Shown one piece after another: positions 45,335-53,022 of a stretch of DNA of 64,000 bases. The notes below the pieces were generated by a model. That model did not search any database. It saw nothing but the letters and a program-made list of their open reading frames with translations, and was not told where the DNA came from. Both the position numbers and the translations under genes were made by a program. Each line of letters starts with the position of its first letter. The stretch's first letter is position 1. Location of the stretch: assembly GCA_963761115.1 (NCBI GenBank), contig CAVXFS010000005.1:806001-870000 (forward strand). Reading direction: 5' to 3'. This stretch comes from CAVXFS01 sp963761115. GTDB lineage: Bacteria; Pseudomonadota; Gammaproteobacteria; Burkholderiales; Gallionellaceae.

Positions 45335-45521
45335 GTTCAGTCTCTTCCTCGCCTGCGCCCATACATCAACAAATAGTTCAAAGATAACTGCAGTATGCAC
45401 AACTTTCAAATTGAGGCGCAGTTTGCCTTTAGCAAAATTGGTGCCCTGTTCAATACACTGAGTCAGGCTGGATGTTCAATTTCAGGAGTTGCTGCACGTG
45501 GCGCAACCGCTGCACAAGCAG

Positions 45522-46028
45522 TCAATAACCCTTGTTAAACAGGGTGCCGTTGCATTTGGGGCAGGGCGGGACATGCCCTGTTTTCTTGAGTTGCACTTGC
45601 TGGCCACACCCTTGGCAGGTCAGAGTACCGGCGGACGTCAATTCACCGGTCTTGTATGTCAGCTTTTCCTTTGTTTTGGCACTCAGAGAATGCAGCGCAT
45701 TGCTGGTCAATTCCAGCACGGTCGCAAGAGAGGAAAGCGCTCCCGCGCCCAATCGGGCCGGGTGCAAACGTTCTTTGGCTTCCTCGCCCAGCTGCTTGGC
45801 ATCGGATATGGTCTGGTCAAGATCCCGAGCAAGGTAATGTTTCAATACTTCCCCTTGTTCTGTGCTGAACTCCCCGAGTGCGGCCAATTGCTCGTGGGCT
45901 TTTTCAAGCGCCACTGTCATTGCTTCGCGTCCACGCTCCTTTCCTGCCAGGTAAAGTTCATTGAATCTGTGGGCAAGCAAATCGTACTGCCGCTCCAACT
46001 TTTCCTTATTCTGATGGCTGATATTCAT
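45522..46028 (-). CDS. zinc-ribbon protein of the DUF1451 type
   Basis: 168 residues: a long charged helical N-terminus (EKAHEQLAALGEFSTEQGEV) and a C-terminal zinc ribbon with two C-x-x-C knuckles, TCQGCGQQ and PPCPKCNG, ending LFNKGY. This layout matches the YjeI/DUF1451 zinc-ribbon family of unknown function. CAGGGGATTTTC precedes the ATG. Confidence 0.85.
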   Translation of the reverse strand: MNISHQNKEKLERQYDLLAHRFNELYLAGKERGREAMTVALEKAHEQLAALGEFSTEQGEVLKHYLARDLDQTISDAKQLGEEAKERLHPARLGAGALSSLATVLELTSNALHSLSAKTKEKLTYKTGELTSAGTLTCQGCGQQVQLKKTGHVPPCPKCNGTLFNKGY

Positions 46029-46212
46029 GAAAATCCCCTGTTAATACGACATGGAAAGCAATACCGCAATGCTTGTCAGTTTGCAAATCTGACTTTCGGC
46101 TCCCGACACGTTGCGGATACAAGATTTTCTCTGAAGCAGAAATTGACCTGCAAATATCGATGGGCAGATTCTGCTCTCTGTTCTTTCTGGCGTCGCATGA
46201 AATAGTTGTTTT

Positions 46213-46701
46213 TCAAACGGCGTTGCGCGCAAGGACTCGATCCAGTTTTTCCTCCATTTCACCTATTGAAGCAGACAAGCTGTTAGTGGCTTCCTCAAGT
46301 GATCTTCGTAATGACTGCTCTATGGCTTCGTTTTTGGCCATGAGCTTGTCATGAGCATTCTGGTTCGCTGTTTGCAACTGCGCAAATTCAATAGTGATTC
46401 GCTCTCGCAGTTGATCGAAGCGGGAAGTCTCGGCGCTCTCCGCCAGCATGCGTTGAGCTTGGAGTTGCTGTGCATGACGACGCGCATCAACCAGCATGCT
46501 GGTTCGCAATATCAGGATGTAGCTTATAAAAAGTACCGCAAACACCAGAGTGATCCCGAGAAGGATCAATCCGAACGAAACATTTGCGTTGAAAAACAGG
46601 AAGGATAACTGGGTCGGCGTGGTCATGGTTTCCCAGTTTGCATACTGAAACACACCCAACAGAAATAACGCGAGAATAATGATTGCACCGACAAACTTCA
46701 T
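46213..46701 (-). CDS. LapA-like (DUF1049) membrane protein with coiled coil
   Basis: 162 residues. Two N-terminal helices (FVGAIIILALFLLGVFQYAN and GLILLGITLVFAVLFISYIL) separated by a short periplasmic loop, as in LapA/YciS proteins, then a predicted coiled coil (RERITIEFAQLQTANQNAHD). LapA proteins help LPS assembly in E. coli; here the C-terminal coil is longer than usual. No lapB neighbour. GGAAGGAGTACTTGC precedes the start. Confidence 0.75.
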   Translation of the reverse strand: MKFVGAIIILALFLLGVFQYANWETMTTPTQLSFLFFNANVSFGLILLGITLVFAVLFISYILILRTSMLVDARRHAQQLQAQRMLAESAETSRFDQLRERITIEFAQLQTANQNAHDKLMAKNEAIEQSLRRSLEEATNSLSASIGEMEEKLDRVLARNAV

Positions 46702-46885
46702 GCAAGTACTCCTTCCATCAGGATAAATTGAAACTGCTACGAATTAATACCAGTCACTGAAATTGAATTGCATCATACGTCAGTGCATTATTGGAAGTAA
46801 ATTTAGCATCGATTCTGGCTGTCCATCTGCTTCTGGCACGTAGCAGTTAGACACACTTGGTAATAGCCTACCCGGAAGCGACCAG

Positions 46886-46972
46886 TCAATGTGATACGAA
46901 AATGAACCAGATCAGGCCTCCAACAACCAAGGCTACAGTGACGACAATTACTATTTTCTGCAATATTTCCAT
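46886..46972 (-). CDS. 28-residue single-helix membrane microprotein
   Basis: AGGAGTAGAC precedes an ATG at a good distance. The peptide is MEILQKIVIVVTVALVVGGL followed by IWFIFVSH, one clean transmembrane helix with a short charged N-terminus. It is too short for ordinary gene finders. It lies between the LapA-like gene and cytochrome c gene, alone in its orientation block. Small membrane proteins of this size commonly bind larger inner-membrane complexes; the partner is unknown. Confidence 0.55.
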   Translation of the reverse strand: MEILQKIVIVVTVALVVGGLIWFIFVSH

Positions 46973-47244
46973 GTCTACTCCTCATTCAGCCAAATGCACT
47001 TGGCGATAAGAATGCAATGCTACCCGTGACAGTCCGCTTCTGGCACAAAACGGATGTACATGATATCGAACTGACCGCCAGAAAGCGGGCGCTCATTCCA
47101 ATTTATATCATCCGATCGTGGACTTTGGTGACCATCGGATCACGACAGCTTGCAGCAGTTTATCTGGCCGGATCGCTTGCCGCAAACCTGCTCATCTTGA
47201 ACTAATTCATACAAGATGAAATATACGGAAGGAATATTGTTTTT

Positions 47245-47586
47245 TTAGTTTACTTCGGGGAATTTTGACAAGCCCACAATAAAATCAGCCAGGAATATGA
47301 TTTCGGAGTCGGTTGCTCCCATGCCTCTGGGGGGCATACTTGTATATCCTTTTTTCCATCCAAAATTCCCACCCTTGACGATATTGGCGACGATTTTTTT
47401 GACCGCCTCCTTGTCACCCCTGTACTTTATCGAGACCTCCATGAATGAAGGGCCAACTAATTCTTTATCAACTGCATGACATGCGCCACACCTCGCCTTG
47501 CCTACAGGAGGCATTTCGACTGCCAGTGCTGCACCAGAAATAACGAGAAATGCTGATGCAGCAATTGATATGAAAATCGATTTCAT
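47245..47586 (-). CDS. class I cytochrome c
   Basis: 113 residues: signal peptide (SIAASAFLVISGAALA), haem-binding CGACH (about residues 33-37), and methionine ligand in YTSMPPRGMG. Size and the MPPRG segment match small periplasmic c5/c551-type electron carriers. GAAAGGAAACAGC precedes the ATG. It is a single gene and no oxidase or reductase is adjacent. Confidence 0.92.
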   Translation of the reverse strand: MKSIFISIAASAFLVISGAALAVEMPPVGKARCGACHAVDKELVGPSFMEVSIKYRGDKEAVKKIVANIVKGGNFGWKKGYTSMPPRGMGATDSEIIFLADFIVGLSKFPEVN

Positions 47587-47940
47587 GCTGTTTCCTTTCG
47601 AAAGGTCTGATTGAATTTATTATCTGCATAATAGAACTTGCAGAAGCGTGTTACCTTTGGAGAAAAATGAGCGGCAGGTCAGGACCCGCAGCGGCTGTTG
47701 CACATGGATAACAGCATGCCACAGCGGCAGTAAAGTATAGAAAGCTTGTGAATTTCTTCTTTTGGCACATTGTCGAATTTGGTGGGTGTCTGCTTCGGAG
47801 TAACCAGCTGGCGGGGAAAATTTCCCCAAACGTCCCGGGTTGCCAGAGAGAAATGCAGATTGTCGCATGAGCGGAAGTTTGACTTTGGTTTTTCAGCAGG
47901 CTATTTTGACGCATTTCGCAAATTCAGGTTCCGACACTCT

Positions 47941-48855
47941 GTGAAGTTCCTCATCGCAATCCTGACCAGTTCCCGTCCCCATCTCGCACGGCTCTGCTAC
48001 GATTCCGTCGCGGCTCAGCGGCAGCATGACTGGCAGCATGATATTGTGATCGTGGTGAACTCGACCAATCCCGCGCACAAAGCGGAAATGGAATCCGTGA
48101 TGCAAGGGACGGGCGTGGAAGTCATCGAGACGCCGTCCAACGGCAGGCCTGGTATGGGTCATAATAGCTTGCTGTTACTCTTTCATGATCGCCTCGAATA
48201 TGATTATTTGATCCCGGTCGATGGCGATGACTTCCTCTTTCCCTGCGCTTTCCATCAGTTGAATAAATTCCTGCCCATGGATCCTCACTGCATCGGCATT
48301 CAGACAAATGACTCGCTGACTCGCGAACAAAAGGTTGTCCGCCACGTCCCGCTCCGAAACGATTGGCGGCTTGTCTCGTGGTTCGACGATCAGGACAATT
48401 GGTGGAAGACTCACAGCCTTCAGAATCCTTTCGCCGGCAACATCCGGGACTGCGCCACGCCATCGCGCCCCGTTCTGATTCATCGCTCCGCATTGGGACA
48501 TCTTCCGCGCAAAGCCTACGGTGAAGATTTCGCGCTTTATGATGATATGGTCCTTTTCCTCAATCTCTGTGAGGCATATTACCGGAGGCCGAACGCATTT
48601 CGTCTTGCTTTTACTTCCAATACTTACATCTATATTCACAACGACATGAACTCCGCGAGCATGACACACTCCGGAGTCGATTACGACCGCGAACAGCAAC
48701 TCTTCAATGAGCAGACCGTCGCCGGATTCGATAACATAAAACGCTGGCGGCTGGACGAAATGCTGCACGCTCCGATATCGAATCCGGATTGGTTCTCGAC
48801 CAAGGACAAGATTGCATTTGCCACCCTTGAAACAGAGAAGATGGATGCGTTGTGA
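47941..48855 (+). CDS. glycosyltransferase-like protein (GT-A fold)
   Basis: About 304 residues from the GTG start (MKFLIAILTSSRPHLARLCY). The GT-A nucleotide-sugar region HDIVIVVNSTNP is followed by the D-x-D motif YLIPVDGDDFLFP and an acceptor-side YGEDFALYDDMVLFL. The frame is open upstream to 47770 but that part is basic and not family-like. It starts the glycan-related cluster; the following IS3 remnant touches its stop codon. Confidence 0.65.
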   Translation: MKFLIAILTSSRPHLARLCYDSVAAQRQHDWQHDIVIVVNSTNPAHKAEMESVMQGTGVEVIETPSNGRPGMGHNSLLLLFHDRLEYDYLIPVDGDDFLFPCAFHQLNKFLPMDPHCIGIQTNDSLTREQKVVRHVPLRNDWRLVSWFDDQDNWWKTHSLQNPFAGNIRDCATPSRPVLIHRSALGHLPRKAYGEDFALYDDMVLFLNLCEAYYRRPNAFRLAFTSNTYIYIHNDMNSASMTHSGVDYDREQQLFNEQTVAGFDNIKRWRLDEMLHAPISNPDWFSTKDKIAFATLETEKMDAL

Positions 48856-48856
48856 T

Positions 48857-48997
48857 TTCCATCACGGGTTCCGCAGTCTCTACAGCCAGAAGCGCCCGCA
48901 CATGGCGCTTGACGGCAAAACGCCGGATGAGTTCTACTGCGTCACCCTGCCTGCACTGTCTAAAACAACGCAGGCTTTAACTGCGAGGCTTCCTTAA
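48857..48997 (+). pseudogene. IS3-family transposase remnant (C-terminal end)
   Basis: HHGFRSLYSQKRPHMALDGK and TPDEFYCVTL match the last part of an IS3-type integrase domain (Y-x-x-x-R-P-H-x-A-L...T-P-x-E). No upstream transposase portion or terminal repeats are present. It shows that the glycosyltransferase cluster was reached by an insertion sequence. Confidence 0.75.
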
Positions 48998-49083
48998 GCA
49001 ATTGAAAATACTGTCCAACCATATGGGGTTACCTCTGCCATTCGATATTCACTATGCGCATTTACGACTTGAGGGGGTAAAAA

Positions 49084-49725
49084 ATGAATCTTTGGCAAGA
49101 TTTTCTGACAAATGACCAAAAGATTATTAATAAATGGATTCAATATTTCCCGATTTATGAGAGACATTTTTTGAGCTGGAGAAACAAATCGATCACGTTT
49201 CTGGAAATAGGCGTTGGCACTGGTGGATCGCTGCAAATGTGGCAGAGATTTTTCGGCCCGATGGCAAAGATAGTTGGAATAGACATCAGGCCGGAGTGCG
49301 GACAACATGAGGAGCCAGGTATATTCGTACGCATCGGCGATCAGTCTGACCAGGGATTTCTACAGAGTGTTATTGATGAATTCGGTGTGCCGGATATCGT
49401 CCTGGACGACGGCAGCCACCGAATGGATGACGTAACAAGTACTTTTCAATTCTTCTACCCATTAATGCACAAGAATGCAATTTATATGGTGGAAGATATG
49501 CATACCTGCTATTGGGATGAATTTGGCGGTGGTATTAACAGGCCTGACACTTTTATCAATTTTGCCAAGCATTGTGTGGATAGATTAAATGCGGACCATT
49601 CCAGAGGAAAGCTCCGGCCAGACTTTATTACCAGACAGACACTCGGTATCAGCTTTTACGATAGCATTGTCTGTTTTGAAAAAGGTGATGTTTGGATGAA
49701 AGCGGCAGCACAGTTTGGTAAGTGA
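49084..49725 (+). CDS. class I SAM-dependent methyltransferase
   Basis: 213 residues. Motif I is ITFLEIGVGTGGSLQMW, motif II acid is KIVGIDIRPECG, and IVLDDGSHRMDDV is typical of the MycE/CmcI-type family (cephalosporin hydroxylase-like), where Asp and His near this site bind metal. These enzymes methylate sugar or hydroxyl groups of glycans and secondary metabolites. It is placed among glycosyltransferases, so methylation of a surface glycan is a reasonable guess. GGGGGTAAAAA precedes the ATG. Confidence 0.82.
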   Translation: MNLWQDFLTNDQKIINKWIQYFPIYERHFLSWRNKSITFLEIGVGTGGSLQMWQRFFGPMAKIVGIDIRPECGQHEEPGIFVRIGDQSDQGFLQSVIDEFGVPDIVLDDGSHRMDDVTSTFQFFYPLMHKNAIYMVEDMHTCYWDEFGGGINRPDTFINFAKHCVDRLNADHSRGKLRPDFITRQTLGISFYDSIVCFEKGDVWMKAAAQFGK

Positions 49726-49871
49726 CCTTGGTTTAGAGGGTGTAAGAATTTTTTGAGAATCAGGGGGGGCTGCCAAATTCTGCCCCAAACGTCCATTGCC
49801 CCGGCCGTGCGTTCAAGCAGTCAGGGGCTTAATTTTATAAAACGAACAAATGCGTCAATTTCAGGAAAGAA

Positions 49872-50543
49872 ATGATGTCGTCATTGCTTAGCAACCCTGT
49901 TCCGGTTGATCAAATACCCGTGGTCACAGTGTCATACAATGTGCCGTTTCTAATCAAAAACTTACTATCTTCTTTTCGCCGGTTTTATACTAATCCGTAT
50001 TACATAATCGACGGGTCTGAGCCGGGCCGACTTGCCCAAATTAAAAGTATTGCTTCAGCATTCGACAATGTTTCGATAATCAGTCTTGGATACAACATTC
50101 ATCACGGGCCCGGAATGACCTGGGCCATAGCCAATCTTCCATTGAATGGCCCGGTGTTGTTCCTTGACTCAGACGTCTCGATTATAAATACTGGCTTCAT
50201 AGAATCGATGATGGCTGATTTCAATTCCGAATTGTACGGTGTCGGGAATGTCCAATATATAAATGCTTTGGGTTATGACACGCATTACGATGAAGCAGCC
50301 ATTCCGTACCTGCACCCGGCATGTATGATATGCAACACAGAGGTGATGAAGAAATGGCCGCCACCGATAAAGCATGGCGCGCCGATGATTCAAGCTATGC
50401 AAGCCCTGAAAGATTCTGGTCAATCACATTTGATAAAGTCTGTTGATTGGATCAAGAATGATTTTACGCGGGGCACAAAAAAAGTATTCATTGAGCATGA
50501 TTTTGAAGGAACAGTGAAAGCAACTGGAGGTTATCACTTGTGA
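49872..50543 (+). CDS. glycosyltransferase family 2-like protein
   Basis: 223 residues with a GT-A pattern: PVVTVSYNVPFLIKNLLSSF, the nucleotide side NVSIISLGYN and the D-x-D in PVLFLDSDVSIINTG. Helices after this are short, and it ends soon after VFIEHDFEGTVKATGGYH, the acceptor-side region. Length is at the low end for the family. AGGAAAGAA precedes the ATG. Sugar and acceptor unknown. Confidence 0.72.
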   Translation: MMSSLLSNPVPVDQIPVVTVSYNVPFLIKNLLSSFRRFYTNPYYIIDGSEPGRLAQIKSIASAFDNVSIISLGYNIHHGPGMTWAIANLPLNGPVLFLDSDVSIINTGFIESMMADFNSELYGVGNVQYINALGYDTHYDEAAIPYLHPACMICNTEVMKKWPPPIKHGAPMIQAMQALKDSGQSHLIKSVDWIKNDFTRGTKKVFIEHDFEGTVKATGGYHL

Positions 50544-50804
50544 TTCATCTCATCTCTATGACAACGTCGGCCTGAGTGAGTTTTGTAGTTGGGCAGGTTT
50601 GGCGCGCACTTGCCGGTCATGGCCTTATTGCTGCCGGAAAGCAACCAGTCGCAGATCATCCAGATTACCGCAAAGCAGCACTTCGCGGCGTGTTGCTCGC
50701 GACACATTCCAGTTATTCATTCTTTCTGGGCCGGAAATTCATAGTTATCGTTTACGATGTCTCCTCGCACGGGAAGATCCGGTCGTTTATATAACTTGAC
50801 CGGC
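50544..50804. other. gap without a supported gene
   Basis: Overlapping short frames on the plus strand (for example VADHPDYRKAALRGVL) read like fragments of an older gene; none has a ribosome binding site or a recognisable motif. Confidence 0.4.
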
Positions 50805-52550
50805 TTATCTCTTCAGGAGGTTGATTAAATCCGCTTTAACTCGCTGAACGACGTCATCCCAATCGCCATACACCGATTGTCTATAAATCCTGGCTGTCGG
50901 ATACCATGGGCTATCTTCTCTATCCAGCAACCAGCGCCAGCAAGTGTCAAACCGATTAAGGATCCACACTGGCTTACCCAATGCACCAGCCAAGTGTGCT
51001 GTTGAAGTATCCACTGAGATGACTAAATCCAGGTTCTCTATGAGTGCTGCTGTATCTGAAAAATCATTCAACAGACTTGTAAGATCATTTATAGGGGGGC
51101 CATCCCAATTTTGCAATATTAGTTGGGCCAGTTCCGACTCGGCCTGCTGACCTTTTTGCAGGCTATAGAACTCTATATCCGGAAGTTTCAGCGCGGCGAG
51201 TTTAGCCAAAGGAATATTTCTGCGTCTGTTGACAGCCAGCAGTTCCGGCTTGTTCGGCCTGAATCCGCCGGACCACACCAGCCCTACTCGTAGTTTATTG
51301 TTTCCCCCGAGCTTTTCTTTCCAGGATAGTATTTTTTCAGCATTGCTGTTCAGGTAAGGAATATTTGCCGGGATGGTTGATAAGTTTGTCTTGAATGCCA
51401 ACGGCAAACTTGCCAAGGGGCAGTGATAATCAAATTCAGGCAGCGCGCTTCCTTCTTCTATAAATTGTGCAACTCCCTCCAGGCCGGCCATCAAACTCAT
51501 CAGCGGTTTTTGCACTTGCAGAATTACTCGTGCGCCCAGGTTGGCTACTAGCCTGGCATACCGACAAAACTGAATCGTATCTCCCAGTCCTTGCTCACAG
51601 TGCAGCAATATCGCTTTGCCTGATATGGATTCTCTGCCAAGCCAAAGAGGTTGTGAGTGGTTTCGCTTTTGTGATGCAAGAGATTCATTCATCCAGCGCC
51701 ACTCATACAACTCCCATCCTCTATCGAAATTACCGCTCGATAACAACGCCACCGACATATTCCAATACGCATTTACAAAGCCAGGTTTAAGCGCAATGGC
51801 TTCCCCGTAACTTTCAATCGCCGCGTCTAATCGATTGAGTTTTTGAAGCACATTGCCACGATTGAAGCAGGCATCCGCATAATTTGGTATAAGCGCAATA
51901 GCCTTGTCACAACTAGCCAGCGCCGCGTCTAATTGCTCAAGTTCATAAAGCACTACGCTACGATTGTAGTAGGCTTTCGCATAACCCGGCTTAAGCGCAA
52001 TAGCCTTGTCACAACTAGCCAGCGCCGCGTCTAATTGCCCAAGTTCATGAAGCACTGCGCCACGGTTGTTATGGGCTTCCGCATAATCCGGCTTAAGCGC
52101 AATAGCCTTGTCGCAACTCGCCAGCGCCGCGTCTAATTGCTTAAGTTCATGAAGCACTTCGCCACGGTTGATATGGGCTTCCACATAGTCTGGTTTAAGC
52201 GCAATGGCTTTGTCATAACTCGCCAGCGCATCTTTTAATTGCTTGAGTTCTTTAAGCACCAAGCCACGATTTTTATGGACTTCTGCATAGTCTGGTTTAA
52301 TTCCAATAGCCTTATCAAACAATTTGATTGCTCTATCCGGATTTTTTGTCTGTGCAGCGATCACCCCCAATAAATGAAGCGAATCAAAATGCTCAGGTTG
52401 CATATTGAGGATTTCTTCATAGATAGCCTGGGCTTGCGCCAGGCGACCTTGTTTATGGAGCGCGAATGCTTGTTGAAATTTCGCAGACACTTGAGCCGAC
52501 GCAATACTCGCCGCCGATATGGTTTTGGAACTGTCTGAATCAGGTCGCAT
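50805..52550 (-). CDS. TPR-repeat protein with GT9-like glycosyltransferase domain
   Basis: 581 residues. The N-terminal half has about seven tetratricopeptide repeats (AIALKPDYVEAHINRGEVLH and relatives). The C-terminal half has a GT-B/heptosyltransferase-like fold: ILLHCEQGLGDTIQFCRYA, RVGLVWSGGF and LVISVDTSTAHLAGALGKPV with the usual WILNRFDTCWRW. The combination is a common bacterial TPR-glycosyltransferase, perhaps acting on proteins or flagellar/surface glycans. Some repeats are almost identical in DNA (see findings). Opposite strand to the other cluster genes. Confidence 0.88.
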   Translation of the reverse strand: MRPDSDSSKTISAASIASAQVSAKFQQAFALHKQGRLAQAQAIYEEILNMQPEHFDSLHLLGVIAAQTKNPDRAIKLFDKAIGIKPDYAEVHKNRGLVLKELKQLKDALASYDKAIALKPDYVEAHINRGEVLHELKQLDAALASCDKAIALKPDYAEAHNNRGAVLHELGQLDAALASCDKAIALKPGYAKAYYNRSVVLYELEQLDAALASCDKAIALIPNYADACFNRGNVLQKLNRLDAAIESYGEAIALKPGFVNAYWNMSVALLSSGNFDRGWELYEWRWMNESLASQKRNHSQPLWLGRESISGKAILLHCEQGLGDTIQFCRYARLVANLGARVILQVQKPLMSLMAGLEGVAQFIEEGSALPEFDYHCPLASLPLAFKTNLSTIPANIPYLNSNAEKILSWKEKLGGNNKLRVGLVWSGGFRPNKPELLAVNRRRNIPLAKLAALKLPDIEFYSLQKGQQAESELAQLILQNWDGPPINDLTSLLNDFSDTAALIENLDLVISVDTSTAHLAGALGKPVWILNRFDTCWRWLLDREDSPWYPTARIYRQSVYGDWDDVVQRVKADLINLLKR

Positions 52551-53022
52551 TGAATAATAATACTATTATTAGATCAGCCTCATCCACAAGATACTCATCG
52601 ATTAAACTTAACGACCGCCAAAATCAGGAATGAACGCCAGTGCACGCTCTGGGCCAGTTCTGGCGCGAACAGGTGAGTCAATCAGAACTTCATTTTATCG
52701 TTTCGCTTTTGGCAGGATGTTGTCCTTTGTCTTTCCGCAATAGCGTCAGTTCAAAAACGCGCGGCGCAATAAAGCCGCCCGGATTCGCCAGGCCGCAACG
52801 ATTGTCGGGATGATGGAGTGATACCTGGCTCTCGGGCTGGCAGGTGGATTTAAGATAGCTTGGCATCCAGTAATGTATTATGGCTGGAGAATTTTTTCGT
52901 CCATGATGGGTAAAAAGAGTGAGCGGATTCCCAGGGTCAGCAATGGATTTGCAGACTGGCATTGAACATGATTGTTTACTGGCCGATTCGATAGTATCAG
53001 GAAAGGATAGGCCAACTTCGCC
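52551..53022. other. gap without a supported gene
   Basis: A minus-strand frame (52690-53271) encodes HHPDNRCGLANPGGFIAPRV but lacks a start signal and runs into the next gene on the opposite strand. I cannot assign it. No repeats or terminators are evident. The region should contain the promoter of the cyanophycin-synthetase-like gene. Confidence 0.4.

Noticed and set aside
47017..47205. 62-residue plus-strand frame after the microprotein
   Set aside because: No ribosome binding site and a composition unlike a gene; treated as intergenic.
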